Source: Micromonospora chokoriensis
GTDB lineage: Bacteria > Actinomycetota > Actinomycetes > Mycobacteriales > Micromonosporaceae
Direction: 5' to 3'
DNA: 64,000 bases
Assembly: GCF_900091505.1 (NCBI RefSeq)
Contig: NZ_LT607409.1
Span: forward strand, 2,418,001 to 2,482,000
In this document: positions 60,409 through 64,000 of the stretch, in pieces
Numbering within the stretch: position 1 is the first letter of the stretch
Layout of the letters: each line of letters opens with the position of its first letter
Notes under the pieces: generated by a model
Seen by the model: the letters and a program-made list of their open reading frames with translations, nothing else
Database searches by the model: none
Told to the model about the DNA's origin: nothing
Position numbers and translations under genes: made by a program

Positions 60409-61647
60409 TCAGCTGGAGCGGGCCAGCCAACCGGCGGGTTGGGCGACGATCCGGCGGACGACCGAGCCGGCGGCGCCTACCGCCGCGGCCTCCGCGCCGA
60501 GCGTGGACGGCCGGACCGTGACCGGTGACCAGGCGGCGGTCAGCACCCGGTCGGCGATCTCGGCGAGCACCGGAGGACACAGCCAGGGCGCCAGGGCCGC
60601 GTAACCGCCGCCGAGCACCACGGTGTCCAGGTCGAGCAGGTTGACGACGCCGGCCACCGCCACGCCGAGCGCCGTCCCGGCGTCGCGCAGCGCCCGCAGC
60701 GCGTCGGGGTCGCCGGCCTCGGCCAGCTCGGCGAGCCGTGCCGTCGCGATGTCCGCCGGAAGCTCCGCCCGCGCCAGCCCGGCGGCGGTCACGATCGCCT
60801 CCTGGCCGGCGTACTGCTCCAGGCAGCCCTGCCCGCCGCAGCGGCACGGACGCCCCTCGGGGTGCACCGGGAGGTGCCCGATCTCGCCGCTCCACCCGCG
60901 GACGCCGCGGAACAGCGCGCCGTCCAGCACGATGCCCGCGCCGATGCCCACCTCTCCGGAGATGTGCAGGAAGCTGGCCGGGGCGGGTGGTCGGGAGTGC
61001 AGCTCGCCGAGCGCGGCGAGGTTGGCCTCGTTGTCGACCACCAGGCCGGGCACGCCGGGCACCTGCTCGACCAGCGGAGGGTGCTCGGCGAGCAGGGCGG
61101 GCACCGGCACGTCGTGCCAGCCGAGGTTCGGCGCGAGCCGGACCAGACCGGCGTCGTCCACCAGGCCGGGCACCGCGAGCGCGGCCCCGATCAGTGTGAG
61201 GCCCTGGTCGGCGGCGTCGTCGCGGGCGGCCCCGGCCATCTCGACCAGCTGTGCCAGCGCGTCGGCGGGGGCCACCGGACGCAGGTCGGCCCGGTGTACG
61301 GTGCGGTGCCGGACCTCACCCGCGAGGTCCACCACGCAGACCGCCAGGTAGTCGACGTTGACCTCCAGACCGAGCCCGGCCGGCCCCTGGTCGGCCAGGA
61401 CCAGCCCGCGGGCCGGACGGCCGGCGCCGGAGCGGGGAGCCGGGTCGGATTCGCTGACCAGATGGCCGGCGAGCAGGTCCTCGACCACCGCGGACACTGT
61501 TGCTCTGGTGAGGCCGGTCGCGGTGGCCAGGTCGGCTCGGGACGGGGGGCGTTCGGCTGCGGCGATGCGGCCGAGCACCAGGGCGAGGTTGAGCTCGCGC
61601 AGACTGCCCTGACGGACTGCGCCGGCCGGGGCGTGGGTGAGGCTCAC
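60409..61647 (-). CDS. xylR: ROK-family repressor of the xylose genes (XylR-like)
   Basis: A 412-aa ROK repressor. N-terminal winged helix (about 15-75: [37 protein letters not shown]), then an actin-like sugar-kinase fold with GDGGIGAG-type element ([19 protein letters not shown]) and the structural zinc motif [12 protein letters not shown]. Divergent from xylA over 77 bp. This arrangement plus the downstream xylB identifies it as the xylose regulator by context. The GTG at 61647 has only AAGGGG directly before it, so the mRNA may be nearly leaderless. Confidence 0.86.
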   Translation of the reverse strand: MSLTHAPAGAVRQGSLRELNLALVLGRIAAAERPPSRADLATATGLTRATVSAVVEDLLAGHLVSESDPAPRSGAGRPARGLVLADQGPAGLGLEVNVDYLAVCVVDLAGEVRHRTVHRADLRPVAPADALAQLVEMAGAARDDAADQGLTLIGAALAVPGLVDDAGLVRLAPNLGWHDVPVPALLAEHPPLVEQVPGVPGLVVDNEANLAALGELHSRPPAPASFLHISGEVGIGAGIVLDGALFRGVRGWSGEIGHLPVHPEGRPCRCGGQGCLEQYAGQEAIVTAAGLARAELPADIATARLAELAEAGDPDALRALRDAGTALGVAVAGVVNLLDLDTVVLGGGYAALAPWLCPPVLAEIADRVLTAAWSPVTVRPSTLGAEAAAVGAAGSVVRRIVAQPAGWLARSS

Positions 61648-61650
61648 CCC

Positions 61651-61699
61651 TTGACAGTGCCATAGGGCGGGCAAATAATTCAATGGCTGAACAAATAGC
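61651..61699 (+). promoter_or_regulatory. xylA promoter with overlapping operator
   Basis: TTGACA (61651-61656), a 17-bp spacer and AATAAT (61674-61679) form a near-consensus promoter reading into xylA. An imperfect palindrome, GCAAATAATTCA (61671-61682) and TGAACAAATAGC (61688-61699) with core TTCA-N5-TGAA, covers the -10 box and expected start point, a natural place for the ROK repressor. Confidence 0.7.
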
Positions 61700-61724
61700 C
61701 GACAAACCACCCCGGAGGTTGCTC

Positions 61725-62912
61725 ATGGCACCCCGTCCCACTCCCGCCGACAAGTTCTCCTTCGGGCTCTGGACCGTGGGTTGGCAGGCCCGCGACCCGT
61801 TCGGTGACGCCACGCGCCCCGAGCTCGACGCGGTCGAGGCAGTGCACCGGCTCGCCGAGCTGGGCGCGTACGGCATCACCTTCCACGACGACGACCTGAT
61901 CCCGTTCGGCGTCGACGCCGCGACCCGCGACCAGCACATCGCGCGGTTCCGCAAGGCCCTCGACGAGACCGGCCTGGTGGTGCCGATGGTGACCACCAAC
62001 CTGTTCACCCACCCGATCTTCAAGGACGGCGGCTTCACCAGCAACGACCGCGACGTCCGCCGCTACGCGCTGCGCAAGGTGCTGCGGCAGGTCGACCTGG
62101 CCGCCGAGCTCGGCGCCAGCACCTTCGTCATGTGGGGTGGCCGCGAGGGCTCCGAGTACGACCTCGCCAAGGACGTCCGCGCCGCCCTGGACCGCTACCG
62201 CGAGGCGGTCAACCTGCTCACCCAGTACTCCATCGACAAGGGCTACCACCTGCGGTTCGCCCTGGAGCCCAAGCCCAACGAGCCGCGCGGTGACATCCTG
62301 CTGCCCACCATCGGGCACGCGCTCGGGTTCATCTCGCAGTTGGAGCACCCGGAGCTGGTCGGCCTCAACCCGGAGGTCGGGCACGAGCAGATGGCCGGGC
62401 TCAACTACGCGCACGGCATCGCCCAGGCGCTCTGGCAGGGCAAGCTGTTCCACCTCGACCTCAACGGTCAGCGCGGCATCAAGTACGACCAGGACCTGGT
62501 CTTCGGCCACGGCGACCTGATGAACGCGTTCGCCCTGGTGGACCTCCTGGAGAACGGCGGCCCGAACGGCGGGCCGGCCTACGACGGGCCCCGGCACTTC
62601 GACTACAAGCCCTCCCGCACCGAGGACATGGACGGCGTCTGGGCCTCCGCGGCGGCCAACATGAGCACCTACCTGCTGCTCAAGGAGCGCGCCGCGGCGT
62701 TCCGGGCCGACCCCGAGGTGGTCGAGGCGCTCGCCGCCAGCAAGGTCGGCGACCTGAACACGCCGACGCTCAACGACGGTGAGGGTTACCAGGAGTTCCT
62801 GGCCGACCGGTCCGCGTTCGAGGACGTCGACGTGGACGCGGTGGCCGCCCGGGGCTTCGCCTTCGTCCGGCTCAACCAGCTCGCCGTCGAGCACCTGCTC
62901 GGCGCCCGCTGA
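61725..62912 (+). CDS. xylA: Xylose isomerase
   Basis: A 395-aa metal-dependent isomerase converting D-xylose to D-xylulose (and glucose to fructose). It is of the short actinobacterial class I. Catalytic and metal residues fall at Streptomyces numbering: His54 and Asp57 (ITFHDDDL), Glu181 and Lys183 ([11 protein letters not shown]), and the later HLDLNGQRG and DYKPSRTED motifs. That agreement supports the ATG at 61725 (RBS GGAGG) over an upstream ATG at 61683. xylB starts 9 bp after the stop. Confidence 0.96.
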   Translation: MAPRPTPADKFSFGLWTVGWQARDPFGDATRPELDAVEAVHRLAELGAYGITFHDDDLIPFGVDAATRDQHIARFRKALDETGLVVPMVTTNLFTHPIFKDGGFTSNDRDVRRYALRKVLRQVDLAAELGASTFVMWGGREGSEYDLAKDVRAALDRYREAVNLLTQYSIDKGYHLRFALEPKPNEPRGDILLPTIGHALGFISQLEHPELVGLNPEVGHEQMAGLNYAHGIAQALWQGKLFHLDLNGQRGIKYDQDLVFGHGDLMNAFALVDLLENGGPNGGPAYDGPRHFDYKPSRTEDMDGVWASAAANMSTYLLLKERAAAFRADPEVVEALAASKVGDLNTPTLNDGEGYQEFLADRSAFEDVDVDAVAARGFAFVRLNQLAVEHLLGAR

Positions 62913-62921
62913 GGCCCCGCC

Positions 62922-64000
62922 ATGCCGTTGGTCGCGGGCGTCGACTCGTCCACCCAGTCCTGCAAGGTGGTCATCCGGGACGCGGAGACCGGTGCCCTGC
63001 TCCGGCAGGGTCGCGCCGCGCACCCGGATGGCACCGAGGTCGACCCGGAAGCCTGGTGGCAGGCGCTGCGTAACGCCGCCGACCAGGCCGGCGGGTTGGC
63101 CGACGTGGCCGCGATCTCCGTCGCCGGCCAGCAACACGGCATGGTGTGCCTCGACGAGGACGGCCAGGTGGTCCGCCCGGCCCTGCTGTGGAACGACACC
63201 CGGTCCGCCGACGCCGCCGCCGACCTCGTCGAAGAGGCCGGCGGCGGTGCGGCCGGGCGTCGGTTCTGGGCGGAGGCCACCGGCAGCGTGCCGGTGGCCA
63301 GCTTCACCCTCACGAAGCTGCGCTGGCTGGCCCGGCACGAGCCGGAGCAGGCCGCCCGGGTGGCCGCCGTGTGCCTGCCCCACGACTGGCTGACCTGGCG
63401 GTTGGCCGGCGCGCCGGGGTTGGGTGCGCTGCGTACCGACCGGGGGGATGCGAGCGGCACCAGCTACTGGTCGCCGTCCACCGGCGAATACCGGCTGGAC
63501 CTGTTGGAGCAGGGCTTCGGGCGGCGACTGATCGTCCCGGAGGTGCTCGGCCCGGCGGACTCGGCGGGGAAGCTCGCCGACGAGCTGGGTGGGGGTGCGT
63601 TGCTCGGTGCGGGCACCGGCGACAACGCCGCCGCCGCGCTCGGCGTCGGCGCCGGTCCGGGTGACGTGATCGTCTCCATCGGCACCTCCGGCACGGTGTT
63701 CAGCGTCGCCGACGTGCCGGCCGGCGACGAGAGCGGCGCGGTGGCGGGCTTCGCCGACGCGTCCGGTCGTTTCCTTCCGCTGGTCGCCACGCTCAACGCG
63801 GCCCGGGTGCTGGACGCGGCCGCCGCGATGCTCGGCGTCAGCCTGGACGAACTGGCCGACCTGGCGCTCTCCGCGCCGGCCGGTGCGGACGGGCTGGTCA
63901 TGGTGCCCTACCTGGAGGGTGAGCGGACCCCCAACCGTCCGCTCGCCACCGGGGCGGTGCACGGTCTGACCCTGCGCACGTCGACCCCGGCGCACCTGGC
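62922..64000 (+). CDS. xylB: Xylulokinase, 3'-truncated by window end
   Basis: The open frame runs off the window after about 359 codons (full-length enzymes are about 450-480 aa). It is an FGGY-family kinase phosphorylating D-xylulose. Visible are the N-terminal phosphate-1 motif [15 protein letters not shown], the substrate motif [44 protein letters not shown], and the phosphate-2/adenosine motifs [11 protein letters not shown] and IGTSGTVF. It is directly downstream of xylA in one operon. Confidence 0.94.
   Translation, partial: MPLVAGVDSSTQSCKVVIRDAETGALLRQGRAAHPDGTEVDPEAWWQALRNAADQAGGLADVAAISVAGQQHGMVCLDEDGQVVRPALLWNDTRSADAAADLVEEAGGGAAGRRFWAEATGSVPVASFTLTKLRWLARHEPEQAARVAAVCLPHDWLTWRLAGAPGLGALRTDRGDASGTSYWSPSTGEYRLDLLEQGFGRRLIVPEVLGPADSAGKLADELGGGALLGAGTGDNAAAALGVGAGPGDVIVSIGTSGTVFSVADVPAGDESGAVAGFADASGRFLPLVATLNAARVLDAAAAMLGVSLDELADLALSAPAGADGLVMVPYLEGERTPNRPLATGAVHGLTLRTSTPAHL

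Noticed and set aside
61687..61699. CTGAA followed by an A-rich stretch upstream of xylA, tested as another acyl-CoA operator
   Set aside because: The second half-site does not match CTAAG, and the sequence is better explained as the ROK operator.
61680..63995. A 771-codon frame antisense to xylA and xylB
   Set aside because: The sense strand encodes canonical xylose isomerase and xylulokinase; the antisense product is compositionally biased and unmatched.
1..64000. tRNA, rRNA, prophage, transposase and integrase genes
   Set aside because: None could be recognised by eye on either strand; a tRNAscan and ISfinder search would settle it.

Overview
The window is a 64 kb chromosomal segment from a high-GC, filamentous actinomycete, most likely Micromonosporaceae (Micromonospora or a close relative). 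This rests on gene content rather than a database match: Scy/FilP-type polar coiled-coil proteins, a conservon (cvn) operon, a WhiJ/Scr1-type XRE regulator paired with DUF397, a SapA-like spore protein, NucS, an actinobacterial GDH180 glutamate dehydrogenase, and strong GTG start usage. It reads as core genome. I see no rRNA, tRNA, CRISPR array, prophage, transposase or integrase.

Region 1 (1-30 kb) is dominated by short-chain acyl-CoA metabolism. It holds ethylmalonyl-CoA mutase (5'-truncated by the window edge), a fused double 3-hydroxybutyryl-CoA dehydrogenase, crotonyl-CoA carboxylase/reductase, methylmalonyl/ethylmalonyl-CoA epimerase, a thiolase, the MeaB GTPase and an isobutyryl-CoA mutase large subunit with the diagnostic Phe80/Gln198 pair. 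Together they take acetyl-CoA or butyryl-CoA towards methylsuccinyl-CoA (ethylmalonyl-CoA pathway) and link it to isobutyryl-CoA. Four promoters of this set (hbd, ccr, mce/atoB, icmA) carry the same 16-bp palindrome, CTTAG-N6-TTCAG-like, at similar distances from the start codons. This points to one regulon. Interspersed are NucS, an ECF sigma factor with a membrane-anchored partner, an XRE/DUF397 locus, an AbiEi-DUF559 gene bracketed by two copies of one palindrome, and the Scy/FilP pair.

Region 2 (30-48 kb) holds a lipoprotein penicillin-binding protein, the 1693-aa NAD-glutamate dehydrogenase, a sortase overlapping a repeat-expanded wall-anchored protein, a CBM2-GH6 cellobiohydrolase with a CebR-type operator upstream, a sodium/sugar symporter with a small membrane partner, a two-gene cassette of related proteins of unknown function, and a catalase.

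Region 3 (48-64 kb) holds the conservon (sensor kinase-like, roadblock, DUF742, GTPase), a beta-propeller lactonase, a substrate-binding/VWA fusion protein, a polyprenyl-phosphate sugar transferase, two PP2C-type phosphatases flanking a MarR regulator, and a xylose locus: a ROK repressor divergent from xylA and xylB (xylB is cut by the window end).

Intergenic DNA is rich in long palindromes. Several look like REP-type elements rather than plain terminators, and they are reported separately.
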